From: Schizochytrium sp. TIO01
Taxonomy: Eukaryota > Sar > Bigyra > Thraustochytrida > Thraustochytriidae
DNA: 64,000 nucleotides
Direction of reading: 5' to 3'
Assembly (NCBI GenBank): GCA_004764695.1
Contig: SMSO01000004.1
Span: 1,515,501 to 1,579,500 of the forward strand
Each line of letters opens with the position of its first letter. The first letter of the stretch is position 1. A program made the position numbers and the translations under genes. The notes below the pieces were generated by a model. The model ran no database searches. It had not been told where the DNA came from and worked only from the letters and a program-made list of their open reading frames with translations. This document shows, in pieces, positions 47,001 through 58,082 of this stretch.

Positions 47001-48347
47001 CGGTTCAACGGCAGCAGAGTGCTGTGCTATGTTTTCTTCGTCCGGAGTTGCAGCTCCACGACGGGACCAGGAAAATGATGCTCCTTGAACCTCAATTGCC
47101 ACAGGGCTATCCTGAGGCAAGGGCTCTGCGGGTGGTGCATCGTCCAGTAATAAATACTTGCGAAGACGACCGAAGGAGACCAATGTATTTGCAAGCATGG
47201 TAGTTTGCTGGGGCACAGCAATAAGGGGGAGCCGCAAGCCCTGGAAGGAACTAATGGCAACAAAAATAGTTGCAGCGTTGAGGTTTTCTGGGTCAGTTAA
47301 AGCCAGCGTCAAGATTGAAAAGCATGCTGCAAGAATTGGCGACGCTCTGCCAAGATTAATTGATGTAACAGTGAGAGTCCGAAAGCGACGAATGTAATAG
47401 GTTTCCTCAGAACGAGCCTTGGTCATAAGTTCTTGAAAAGGAATCTCCCACGCCATCATTTTGATGGCCTTCACACCGTCAAGGATCTCTCTTAAGATGC
47501 TGATTCGTTCATCACCAAGCGCAAAGTCCTTTTCCTCGACTCGTTTGACAATTTTTGTAATCTTGAAATTGGCAAACGCAATAGAAAACATAATTACAAA
47601 GCCAACAATGCTAGCACGACGCAAAATATATGCGAGAATAATGATCCCTCCAACCAGAGCTGTAAAAACGTAGGGAAGCATACACATCCAACGCCAATCC
47701 TCCACCATGCGGGTAACGTCACTTCCAATAAGAGATTGCTCCTGGAACCCTGCTTTACTAACAGCAACAGAGGACACTGTCGTGGATTTGCGGTGAACAA
47801 GACTAGACATCCAGCCGATATAACGAATACCGAGCTGGCAGGACAAAAGTTGCTTCACTTGTGCCTGTACTATTCCCTCTAGCAAAATGACAAGGGCGAA
47901 ACTAATGGCTACCACAATACCCAATGCATCCGTAGTGGCTGGGTCTGAAACCATTCGAATGATCTTTCTGAGAAGCAAAGGGCGAGCTACCGAGAAAAGG
48001 ACGCCTTGAACAAATGAAAGGAAGAGGCCCATGTAGAACTCGAAACCCTGGAGACTAAGCATCAAGCGTACTAGTGATGTTTTCTCAGGGTCGCACGTCT
48101 TCAGTTGTTCTGCCCACAGTTGTTCTGCCTGCATCGCAAGATAGTCTGCTTGATCTTGCCTGTTGCTCATTGGAACATCGCTCTCTTCAAGAGGAGTTTT
48201 GTAGCCTTTAAGGACACGCGGGAGTACCCATACAAGTGAAAGATCTGCCCAGCGACCAGGACGATGACCTCGTGGCGCGCCTCCCTTCTCCAAATCTTCT
48301 GCCATAGTTGCAGCACTAGTTGCTTGAACAACTGCTGCGGCAACCAT
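44034..48347 (-). CDS. ABC transporter, subfamily C (short MRP type), full-length
   Basis: Single exon, 1437 residues, layout TMD1-NBD1-TMD2-NBD2. There is no TMD0, so it resembles short ABCC proteins such as ABCC4/ABCC5. NBD1: Walker A GKVGSGKSS (about 475), signature FSGGQAARLSIARAL (about 569) and Walker B LLLMDD. NBD2: Walker A GRSGSGKST (about 1226), signature LSIGERQLLSLARA and Walker B VVLDEPTSALD. NBD1 carries Asp where NBD2 has the catalytic Glu, the usual ABCC asymmetry with one degenerate ATP site. An acidic Ser/Glu/Asp-rich linker (about 690-770) joins the halves and is a likely phosphorylation region. Family members export organic anions, glutathione conjugates or cyclic nucleotides across plasma or vacuolar membranes; the substrate here is unknown. 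An alternative start at Met15 is possible. Lack of introns contrasts with neighbours. Confidence 0.97.
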   Translation of the reverse strand: MVAAAVVQATSAATMAEDLEKGGAPRGHRPGRWADLSLVWVLPRVLKGYKTPLEESDVPMSNRQDQADYLAMQAEQLWAEQLKTCDPEKTSLVRLMLSLQGFEFYMGLFLSFVQGVLFSVARPLLLRKIIRMVSDPATTDALGIVVAISFALVILLEGIVQAQVKQLLSCQLGIRYIGWMSSLVHRKSTTVSSVAVSKAGFQEQSLIGSDVTRMVEDWRWMCMLPYVFTALVGGIIILAYILRRASIVGFVIMFSIAFANFKITKIVKRVEEKDFALGDERISILREILDGVKAIKMMAWEIPFQELMTKARSEETYYIRRFRTLTVTSINLGRASPILAACFSILTLALTDPENLNAATIFVAISSFQGLRLPLIAVPQQTTMLANTLVSFGRLRKYLLLDDAPPAEPLPQDSPVAIEVQGASFSWSRRGAATPDEENIAQHSAAVEPVAAKFTEFRLYDISFTVRSQNHLVAVVGKVGSGKSSLLSAVLGSMFLDKGHVRMTEKVAYIPQRPFIMSGTARENVVMGHPFDQDKFNRILHASALDVDLAQMPDGPETEIGERGQTFSGGQAARLSIARALYHDAELLLMDDILAAVDPEVANNLFRRTVLGFLGRSSSLRVPQGARRSVLMTLNQLHLLQYFDHIIVMDDSASGRVAEQGPYGELMARHGGPLWRMMHGDEKLNEVETPSSTTTASNDDIQLLDSNNVGPEEDFNQVPTSKVDEPLSESSNASVATLDEEEEDEDDGHGRQHSKSRENYCERQEFREDDVLEDEMYYEGHPEMRLMSSEMESVQGSKEQDFVRHHTLVTKETGEKGAVAYKIVREYMSAMGRHRVPFSFVFAIAAYAFMGASDLYLANWVSQASTITDRNEHLHHAAIYITLGICNVIGIEILSLHNTGSSVAASQNVHGSCIDRILHAPITWYEKTPSGRIVSRFSGDLSMIDRQLAFIFDDVFQFTFLLLSLAIVVCYVVPELVPVIFLGLALFCWQVVAVDRSNREVKRYANQSLSPILSNISETIDARELIRCMQLEEFFCKRHYTHVDRYSNNLYFSYTLVNFSTLVSGVVSFMLSCGAALVVVLRREVYDPALVGLAVSYSLLLPYFLAILSNALPIGFAALTSLERIIELKSDKVPQEPAWYKEEDKELIVGSENSSSRPNSSIDKVHDQSSFTQLELELATIPVSDRAWPPHGRLEFQNVVLSYRPDLPPALKNLNFTIEGGQKVGVVGRSGSGKSTLATIALFRVHELTSGRILMDGQDISKIGLQLLRSSLTIIPQQPLLLKSRGLRGNLDPFRRHTDEELLVAMDRVGLSRDLLKPESEGKEDNSLSLSIGERQLLSLARAILRKSLKVVVLDEPTSALDMRSDEQIQKVVQTAFADSTVIMIAHRINTIRHCERILVMDDGNMVEFDSPDHLLADPNSTFSSMVAATEASENSL

Positions 48348-50566
48348 CTTTCTTGATTAGAATCCCCCGTTATCGTACTTTCGCACTGACCCGGTGAGAC
48401 TGATTTGACCTAGATTTGTTTGCTAATGTACTGATTTCGCCAATGTGCGTTTGGGTAACGAGTTGGATTCTGTCAACGTAAAGGTCGATATACACGATCT
48501 AGCAAAGAAATCCAATGGCAATGTAATTCACGACGAATAGGAAACTTTCTTTCCGGCACTCCGCAGCGCCTGCGACCCCTTTTTGCTTGACCCGGAAGCC
48601 TACTCGAGATGGCTAGTTACGGGTTCTCTACGCTCAAGCAGGCTCCAAGTTCTCCACAAACGAAACCTAGCCGCCAAAGTCAAGCAGCGCCGTTTTTCTC
48701 GGCGGGATGGGTGTTTGCGAATGAGCTTCCGAGTGTTGTAGTCCTCACTAGATAGTAGCAAAACGGCGCTATCCGCGCCTTTGTTGCAGGAACGATGCCC
48801 GTTCTAAACGGAGTTTGCTGCACCGAAAAGTGATATTTATGTGTTCCTTTACTTACGTACATTTTTTTTATTTTAATTAAAAATTCTTGAAATTATGCTT
48901 TTCGTCATATAATTTATTTTACAAAACACTAAGGTCGCTTGTCGCGAGCTGCCGCAGGAAAGCCCGAAAGGGTTCTGCCTAATGAGCGTGGTGCTTCTGT
49001 AGTCGCCTCAGAGGATACTGAGCTTATGCAGTGAGAGAACCATCACGAGTCCCTCTGCATCAAGTTTGGTAATCACTTGAAGAATAAAAGACTGTTTCCA
49101 GTAAGTTCTTTTAGGGTGCACAGCTCTTCAGAACTAAATTGCAAATGCCTTTCACCACTTGCTCGATCACCTGCTAAGCAGTGACGACGAACCTCCATGA
49201 TCCTAGAACTCCGCGTTCACCAGAGCCTACACCTGTGGCGCCTAAACCTCAGCGCCTCGAGCGGGTGCGTGCATGAAAACGCCTCGATAGCACTAATTCA
49301 GAGCGCATGCAAACTTGGGACATCGCCTCGAAACTAAAAGTTAGTCCGCAGGTCGAACATCTGGAACCCAGCTAGCTAGTTGGTTTCCTGACGTTATAAG
49401 AAATCGCCAACAACTTCAAGTCTGCTCGCCTATGCTAAATGCACGCGCCTTCCGACCCCTTGATCTGCGTTGGGGACCGAGGAGGTGACCATTAAGCATG
49501 GTCAACAAGTATCGATCATGACAGCAGCGAAGGGAGCGGCTTCCATCTGGTCTGGTGCTATGTTCAAGAAGCGGACTCGCCAGTCCGCTAGGCCCAGCAA
49601 CGCGTGCGGGGACTGGGTGTGTACCCAGTGGCGATTCAATTGATTGCTTTTCGCTATTGCGTCGAATTGAATTGGAGTCTAAGTCCAAGCTCTAAAGGAG
49701 AAGGTGCTTGAGACTGCTAAGGCGGACTTCGAGCGTATTGGTACCTCGCCGTTGGTGGGGTGAAAAAGCAAGCTAGTTTGGATGTTCACTGACGAGCAGT
49801 TAGACTCACGTGAAAGCGTCGTCACTTTTTTTAATTTTTCGTGTAGATTGTTCGTTATACACGTTCACTAGTCAGAGCCTATTTATTTCCTACGCAAGTC
49901 TTTTCCTTTGGGCAAGAACTCAACTCAAAACATACGACTCGTAGCCATAAAACTAAATTGGTTTTAATTAGACTTCTACAGCTCAGGAAGCTCTGTCGGC
50001 ACTAGTGGCATCACTATAAGATTGCATCGCTTCACGATGGCCAGCTTTCTGGTATCTAAAGTCGACAGACACTGGAAGAAAGCTGTCAGGGTTTGGATTA
50101 CGTACTGTACAGAGAAACGGGAAATGAGGGATTCCGACGGGGTCAGATTCAGACAATCATAATAGTTTATGTATCAAAGGATCTCATACTAGCGTTTCGG
50201 GACATTTCAACTGATCAGCCGGTGGAATAGTTGCTGATGCAGGTCTTGAAACTCGTTCGATTTCTTTCAAGAAAAGTGCAGAGGATAATGTTGAAACGCA
50301 AGGCAGAATCACAGAGGCACACGCACTTAACTATGCGTACAAGACCGGCTGGGTGATGAGGATGGGTTAGGAGTACATGAAGCAATGACTCGCTGTGAAG
50401 ACTTATTTGTCCACACTTAAACAATGCATTTATTATTCAATTTCGTTTGAACCTCTCTAAGAATACAGACTCTTTTCAATAAACTAGAGGAGAAAACAGG
50501 TCAGCTTGAAAGCGCCCAGCATAGATTTATGTTTTCATGGCAGTGTACTATTAGCGGGCTTTACAA
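48348..50566. other. Gene-poor region with paired hairpins
   Basis: No gene is supportable. A 41-codon ATG frame at 50037-50162 (+) and a frame at 48680-48862 (minus) have fair composition but no recognisable domain. Two perfect short hairpins lie at 49570-49589 and 49612-49629. Confidence 0.5.
49570..49629. other. Two adjacent perfect hairpins
   Basis: Stem 1 is AGCGGACT / AGTCCGCT with a CGCC loop (49570-49589). Stem 2 is ACTGGGT / ACCCAGT with a GTGT loop (49612-49629). They lie in a locally G+C-rich patch with no coding frame of note and could be part of a structured RNA or a repeat element. Confidence 0.5.
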
Positions 50567-50791
50567 GTGGATTCTCATGATGGAATTGACAGTGATTTGC
50601 TTGGGTCATTGAGATCTCTAAGAATTGTACATTATAGCACTCTCACTAGTCCAAGTAACTTCTGTCAATTCATTTACTTGGGCAGAACCTCAACAGTATA
50701 TACGAGCATTGTACTCAATGAGCTGTACTGGTACAATGACCTCGAACAAAGCTTGCCAGCAAGCTGGAAGAGCCTTAGACAAAGTCATTAA
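50567..50791 (+). pseudogene. Decayed leucine-rich-repeat fragment
   Basis: A 74-codon open frame (no ATG) whose second half reads VLNELYWYNDLEQSLPASWK followed by SLR. This resembles the typical LRR pattern L-x-E-L-Y-L-x-x-N-x-L-x-x-L-P-x-S/W-x-x-L, with several leucines replaced. An earlier segment, SLRSLRIVHY, could be a further eroded repeat. No start codon, splice sites or flanking domains were found, so it is most simply a relic of an LRR gene. The LRR class (LP-x-x type) differs from the 28-residue RNI-like repeats of the gene 2 kb downstream, so it is not a direct duplicate of that gene. Confidence 0.35.
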
Positions 50792-52732
50792 GTAAGCTTA
50801 AACGTACCAATTTTTAAAACTTATTGAGGATCGATCTATCTAGACTAGGAATCAACTACACGCGCGAAAATCTCTCAAAAAATATGCATCACTGCTGAAG
50901 CCAAAACTGATGGAAAATTTCCAAATTTACATAACCTCTCTAGATACAAGGTGAATAAAATCATATGAGCGATACGACTGACAGCAATCAACAATGCAAT
51001 TCTCATAGTGCTCGTTCAGCAGCCCGATAGATATGATTCAGTATCTTAAACTCTTTAAAGGTTTTACCATGCAATTTAGAACTTTGCCCTTACAATTATA
51101 GCCAACCTCCAGCTGGTACAGCTTTGATATATATAAACTAAAAACTTTAGCAAAAAATTCGGAACGCAACTCTTAAGTCACCCTATAACATTTTCAGTTC
51201 TTAAAATAAATACAAGGTTGAAACTCGGTTTAGTGCAGTTTAAGTGGCCATGCTGTCTAACGGCTTCTGATAGTATAGCTACCTAGCTACCTATTTTTCT
51301 CAACCTACCCACTATTCTCATGCTCGTATCCTAAACTACCACACCATCGCTACTCATGTATACACCAGCAGTGGTAGTTCATGGTTCTTCCGCACACGGT
51401 TCATATCTCTGCCCCAGTTGTCCATGAATATGGAATCTAACGTCAACCCTTATCAAGGTTTCTCGCCAAGAAAACCAGAATCTCCTTGAGAAAATCTTGC
51501 AAACTAGAAAGTAAATCTGCAATGAAAACTGCAACCCCTATATTGATGTTGAACGATCCCCAGACCTCAGCCCCCGACCACTACATTAAAATGTCAAGGC
51601 TTTCCGCTACATCCATCTTTGATGCCTAGGGCAGCAAATAGAGCGATACCTCTTTCTCAGGGCCAACTCAAAGAGCAGGAGCCTCACAAGCGCTCTTGGT
51701 CGATTTGCAAAAGCGTCGTTGGTGGTCCGATGACACTCGAAGCATTCATTTGTCAGAACTGACAACAGCTTGCCTTCTCCAACCATAACCCTCTGCATAA
51801 CATTTCAGTCTTTCTGGAGCTGTGGCAACGTGACTTCGTTTCTTTAATCTTTATTTTTGAGAAGCCGCCAAAAAGTGCTTCAGTGGCACAAACTTTTATC
51901 TGTTCAGGTTAATAAGTAGCCCTAAGTATTATTAAAAGTACGCGCGTATTGCTTTTGGTAAGTAGGTAGGTCTAATGTCAGCCGACGCTGGATTTTATTC
52001 GTTCTGTGAAAGATGGTAAACAAAAAAAGTTGTAACTAGCAAGCGCGGTATTAGGTATCTTCATCTTCTTAACTCCAAAAGCTCGCAATTGATGGGCTCG
52101 GCCTTTCTTCTGAGCAATTACTAAGTTTACTGATTTCTGGTGGGCGAACTCGTAGGTTATCTAAGAGACTGTCAATAAAACTTTTGTCACTTTCAAAAGG
52201 TGTGCGCTTCCATCACATCATTACCTCAATCACGACTGATTATACTTGTGTGGAGATCTTTGCGGAAAACTTCATAACTTCATAGATATCTGTGTTAGTC
52301 CGGGGTTTTGCTGATTGTATGTAGATAGGCTATACACAACCAACCACTCAGACACCAGATCATATGGTTGCTGCAACTATTCAACCTTAGTTGATAGTAA
52401 GCGTTTGCTAAGCTAACACGCATGATGGCGATGGCACCAAGAGATTTATAGGAGTACGAGTGGTATACGGATGGTGTGCGCGAAAATTATGATGTTAATC
52501 GCCTCCTACCAGTATGCGCTACCTCCTCAGAACTGTGATTACCAATAGCTTTCAAGAGAAAAATAGTTTGACTGGGCTGCCAAAGGCTTCAAACCTGTTT
52601 CGAAGGACACGACACCCTGTCGAGCTTGCATAAAGCAGAGCCACGAACGAACTAGAGGATAGGTTTGGGTGAACCGAGCTCGTGCATCATTGAGTGGTAA
52701 TAAGTCTGTGCTGGGGATTCAGAGCAGCCAAA
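50792..52732. other. Intergenic region upstream of the LRR-Roc-COR-TIR gene
   Basis: No gene is seen; frames are short and A+T-rich. The last few hundred bases presumably hold the promoter of the downstream gene, but I see no distinct core element. Confidence 0.6.
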
Positions 52733-55700
52733 ATGAATCGGGATTTGCAGAACATAATCCAACTAATTGAGCAAGGAACTAAATCGATAGAGTAAGCAAC
52801 CGAAAGATGACAAATTTGTCAACGATTCAAGATGTCTGAAAGGTGAACTAACCTCATAAAAACTGTACGAAAGTCTTCAATATAAAACTTTCGGTAGTGA
52901 CAGTTTCAAGGAGCTTGCAAGCAAAATCAGTAAATGTACTAGTATTGAAGAACTGGAGTAAGTCTTCTCTCGAATGCTTCATGCTTCCATTCACATATAC
53001 ATTACACAGCTAACTTATGCACTTGCAAATTTTTGTGATTCTGGATTCACACGACTGAATATAAAACAGTTTGACTGGTTGTAGAATTGGGTCAAAAAAT
53101 GTAAAAATCTTGTCTGACGCACTGGAGAGCAATCGGTCTTTAACTTCACTGTAGTAAGTCATTTCAAGGTGTTTTCTGTTTCTGCAATATCTCAATTGAT
53201 GTACAGAAAACTCTACTTGAACAGCAGCACCATTATAATGGGAGATAATACTCACTCTTTTATTTTGAACTATCGCGTGTAGTCTTCGGCGGAATAGAAT
53301 TGATGCTTCTGGCTGCGTCAAGCTTGCAAAGTCCCTTAAAATTAGTGACTCCATAAAAACTCTGGAGTGAGTTACAGATAAGATTAAAAAAACCATACCT
53401 TCATAGATGGCTCAAGTCTAACTTATGTGGTGATGCAGTCTCTCTTTTAACGAAATCTGCGATGATGATGACGACGAAGGAGTCGGTTTGGAGGCGCTAG
53501 CTGAGCTCCTTCAAAACAATCTATCACTAGAAGATTTGAAGTAAGTCCTTATGGGAGAAAACAATCCTGCCGCTGTAACCTCTATATCAGTTTCTGCCAG
53601 AAATGAAATACTGACAGGTGATTCTCTCTCATTACTCCTATGTTTTGCGTTCAAATTGTGCTCGCAAAAGTTTATCGCACTGCAAAATTAAAAGAGGGGA
53701 TTTTGATAGTTTGTATGTTTTTTTGCAGGCGCTGATTCATAATATTTCAGTAGCCACACTAAAGTACGTTGTCAGATTCTCTTTGAAAGAGAGAACACAT
53801 CTTCTTGACTCTTGAAAACAACTCTCTCACTGCTGTTACGCATAGGCATCACTCACAAGCTTTACATCTGGGAAATTGGGAACTCTTTTTTATTTTCCGC
53901 ACTAAATATTTACATATTCAACGTAATTGGCATGCAACAGGCTGGATGACAACTCACTGGATGACAGCGATGCTGAGCAAATTGCAGAGGTTCTTTCCAG
54001 AAACCACTCGCTATTAAACCTCTCGTAAGTTAAAGCAGTTCGTACCTATAGCACTATGTTCAATAATGGAATGCATACTAACGTATGATACAATCACCTT
54101 ATTTCTAATTTGGTCCTGTATATTTTTTGCATAGACTACGAAAAAACAACATTGGACTAGGTGGTTGGACGTTTATTGGTGAAGCGCTTCAAACAAATAC
54201 GACCATTTTATACTTAGAGTACGTTTTCTTACTAGATTAGAAAGACACATTGATAATTGTTCAAATAATGAACTGGAGGCAAAGCGGATTGTATTTTCAA
54301 TCTATGGGATCTTCATGGTGATTTGTCAACTAACTTGGAATTCTCATAGTCTGATCGAGAATAGAATCGGCGACGACGGGTGCAAGGCTCTGAGTTTGAG
54401 CTTATGTGGAAGTTCAAGCTCCCTGGAGGTCCTCAAGTAAGTTAAGGAACTCGGTTTTGCTCCACTTCAGTAAACTAAGTGAGTGAAGTCCTGCTCAATA
54501 TCTTGTGATTACTAATCGTCAAATGTTACTTTATTGCACGGGGATTCTGATTTTGTAACTATGCTAATTTGGATTCTGGACTTCTTATCGTGGCTTTCAC
54601 AGGCTTGCTGAGAATGAAATTGGCTCAACTGGGATCATAGCTTTAAGCGAAGCACTTTGTACGAATAGTCACTTAAGGGTCTTGGAGTAAGTCAGTTATG
54701 CATGAGCTAAGAAGAAGAATGTTTTAAGAAAAACTAACCACTTTGCTGCTTCCCTTACTTTTCAACCTGATGATGGTCATCTTCTGTTTTTTATTTAAAA
54801 CTTTCTCAACATCGTAAACAGTCTCTCTTACAACCCAATCGGTGATGAAGGTGGCCATGCTCTAGCTGAAGCTCTTGTATCAAATAATACGTTAAAGTCC
54901 TTAACGTAAGTTCCGTAAATCCTTTTCCAAATAGAGAATCGATGCTTCTCGGCGACTAGTTAGTTACTCATGATCAATATTTGGGAGCCATGTCTAACCT
55001 AAACCAACATATTAGTCTTATCGAAATCGAAACGCAAGACATGATGGATGAAGTTTTTGCGGCTGCATTAAGCAGATGTAATCCGAATACGTTACAAGAG
55101 CTCAGGTAGGTCCCCCCCAGCTTTAACAGGGGCTTTGCTTTATTATTAAAAACGTCGCACCAGATCACTAATGCGTAACTAATGCAGGCTTTTCGAGGGG
55201 GATGAGAGCTTCACTGCTGCCCAACAAAAAATCCAAGAGAAATTATTGGAGGCGGTGCAAGATGAGCAAAAGTTTACTAGGGTTGGCCTCACTGCTCTTG
55301 AAAATGACAGACCTATTCGCTGGGGCAAAACGAAGCTTATGGTTGTGGGTAAAGCAGGGGCCGGAAAAACATCTACAGTTCGAAGTCTCCTGAAACAAGA
55401 TTATGATCCTAATCATAATACGACAATTGGCGCTGAGCTAAAAGTCACACGAACTAATTCTTGGCTTGAAAGTGAGCCATGTTCACGCTCCACTGACCTT
55501 GGAGACATTATTAGAAACATTCAGTCCAGACAAAGCGGGAGGATCATAAGTTCTTTAAGTCGTAGGACCAGTTCCAGAAGATCCTCGTCGCGCCCCGCCT
55601 CAGCGCGTCTGGCAGACCCCCCTTTTATAAAAGAAGAACTTGCTAAGGTCTTTGACCCTTGTGTGAGAAGAAGATCTCAAGAAAACAAGAAGAACATAAG

Positions 55701-57720
55701 CTTTACGATATGGGATTATGGTGGCCAAGATGTATTTCATACATTGCATCACCTTTTTTTAACCGAAGGCGGGGTTTACCTTCTTGTTTTTGATCTACGA
55801 GAAATTATTGGAAGAGAACTTTTCTCTAGCTCTACTGACTACAATAAATTGGAGAGCAGAGCTAGTGCTTTATCAGCGATTCGGTTTTGGCTTGAATCAA
55901 TCACGCTTCATACAAACTCTGCCAAATTTGTGCTCGTTGGGACATTCCTTGATCAGGTTCCCGAAGAGGATCAGATAGAGCTGCTAGAAGAGGTAGATGC
56001 CTGCATTCGTCCTCTTCTCCGAATCCGCAATGCTAATTTAGAATTTCGCGTGAACAGAAGGCAGGCCTCTTCCGGATGGTGTTTCTTCCCTTTGGATAAC
56101 ACTAAACGAGAGAATGAGGATGAGAGCGGAGTCCTTAAGTTGCGAAAGAGTTTGGAATCTTCTGCAAAAGAAGAGGCAGGGAAAAAATTACCAATTCGTT
56201 GGGCAGCGTGCTTGAACAATATGATTGTGGCTAGAAAAGACTACATGAGTTATGAGGATATTTCTAGGCTTGCAAAGGAGAAGTTTAGCATCCCTGATGA
56301 AGATATCCCGAAGATGCTTTCAACGATGCACAATCTTGGGGGCATCATTTATTTGAACTCGACACCCCAACTCAAAGAAGTCGTTGTTCTACGTCCTCAA
56401 TGGTTGCTTGACAATATTTCATTGGTTATCTGTGATGAGGGTCACATGGACACACACAGAAGGCGAATTGAGGCAGAAAGTGAGGTTTTTTCAACTGACA
56501 TCCTATCTGACCACGAAAAGTGGAGAGATGAAGGAATTGCTAGCCATAGATTGCTGCTTCACTTATGGAAGCACCCAAGCCTTGTGAATTATTTCTCTGC
56601 ACTCATGGAGGAAATGTTCCTTGCAAGTCCGAGTCCATGGAATGATGATATGGAAGGTTCGTTACTCATTCCAAGTCTGCTTAAACCGTTAAATACGGAC
56701 ACTGTTTCCCTGCCTTCCGGCAATCTCAGCTTCGCATTTATTGATTTAGAGTACTTTCCCGATGGGGTCTTTCAACGCTTCATTGTGAGCATGATTCTGA
56801 CGTTTCCAGAGCTCATAAAGATTGAGCACATTTATGCAGATGCCGCTTTAGTTCAGTTTGGCCGTGCAAACCTCATCTTATTCGCTCGATCTGATGATCA
56901 TACTATTGAATTACGCTTTCCAGGCCAAAGTGCTGAATGTTTAGGCAGCCTCATTAGCCTCCTATATCAGCAGCTTCGCTACATCGACAATACATTCATG
57001 AAGGGAAACATGAAACCAAAACTTTTTGTTAGTTGCAATGAAAGCCGTAACGGAGACTACAGTGTCGCTTTTAGTGAATTACTTCGACATCGCAATATGC
57101 CTACTATTTTGTCTGGATCTAAAAAGACTCTTCAAGTTGCGGACTTCAAACACTTTCTAGCCCATCCCTCTCAAATAGAGACTTCTCAATCAGAGGAAAC
57201 ATGCAGCACTGCGGTCGAGTTTGGCGAGGGTTTAGCCCAGGTAATTGCGGACGGAGAAAAGCGATATGATGTTTTTTTGTCGCATTCGTGGGGAGAAGCC
57301 AAGTCGACGCACGAGTTTGTATGTATGGTTAAGAAGATACTCGAAGAGAAGTACAAATTGAAATGTTGGCTTGATGAAGCCGAAATACATAGTGGTGATG
57401 TCAAAGCTGCAATGGCATATGGTATAGACTGCAGTAAGGCAAGTATTGTTTTTGTTACGGAAGATTATTTCCGTAAGGTTAATTTGTGCTCGAAAGAGAA
57501 TTGCTACCTTGAATTTGGATACATCGCGAGGACGCAATCGCATGAGCGCATGGTTCCTGCGATTCTTGAAAAATCTCTTCTAGACACGTCTAAATGGCTT
57601 GGCACTTTTGGGATTGCATGGGGGCATGACCCACTCTTCGTCGACATGACAAGTGGAGGCTCCGCTCAAGAAATCGAGAATCTTGTGGAGATGGTTACGA
57701 AAATTTTAATCAAGGAATAG
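52733..57720 (+). CDS. LRR-Roc-COR-TIR protein (ROCO family, NLR-like)
   Basis: Thirteen exons: 52733-52791, 52874-52957, 53070-53153, 53283-53366, 53439-53540, 53671-53763, 53941-54024, 54135-54218, 54350-54436, 54603-54686, 54822-54905, 55016-55105 and 55188-57720, giving 1183 residues. All twelve junctions are phase 2 and restore an LRR. Exons 2-12 each encode one 28-34-residue RNI-like repeat (pattern LxxNxIGDxGxxALxxALxxNxxL). The large last exon encodes a Roc GTPase (P-loop GKAGAGKTS at about 394-402, DYGGQD at 516, VGTFLD as G4), a COR domain (about 660-960; LGGIIYLNSTPQLKEVVVL, RPQWLLD) and a C-terminal TIR domain (about 1031-1165; RYDVFLSHSW, candidate catalytic Glu1115 in NCYLEFGYI). 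ROCO proteins are GTP-regulated dimers; TIR domains signal or cleave NAD+. A sensor/immune or cell-death role is inference. Confidence 0.9.
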
Positions 57721-58082
57721 CTCAAGTGACACTCACTGTGGTCAATCCGGTCGAGACTAAAGCAAAATTTCATTAATAATTGTTCTATTTTCGCATGATT
57801 TGATTGTTACACACAATCGCCGAGCACATATTCAAACTTGGATGCTCAAGATTGTTTCTTTCAGTAAGCTTTATGCTTCATCTTCAATTTCTATCACATG
57901 ATATTTCTTTTTATTTTTAATGCGTAGATTCTAGCTCTCTAATATTTGCGTCTATTAAAGTATGCAAAGTAGTCATCAAGATACTCCAGCTTTAAACGTG
58001 GGGGTATTAGAATGTGACTCCAAAGAGCTCTTTCTGAAAGGAACAGGTTTTAGAGTTTTCAGAAGCTACGAGGAAATAATTC
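57721..58082. other. Convergent intergenic spacer
   Basis: A short, A+T-rich 3'-to-3' spacer between the TIR protein gene and the signal peptide peptidase gene. No additional gene is seen. Confidence 0.7.

Noticed and set aside
48930-49130. A compact, G+C-richer stretch as a possible snRNA or other ncRNA
   Set aside because: No conserved U1, U2, U4, U5, U6 or 5S sequence element was seen, and no strong extended secondary structure.
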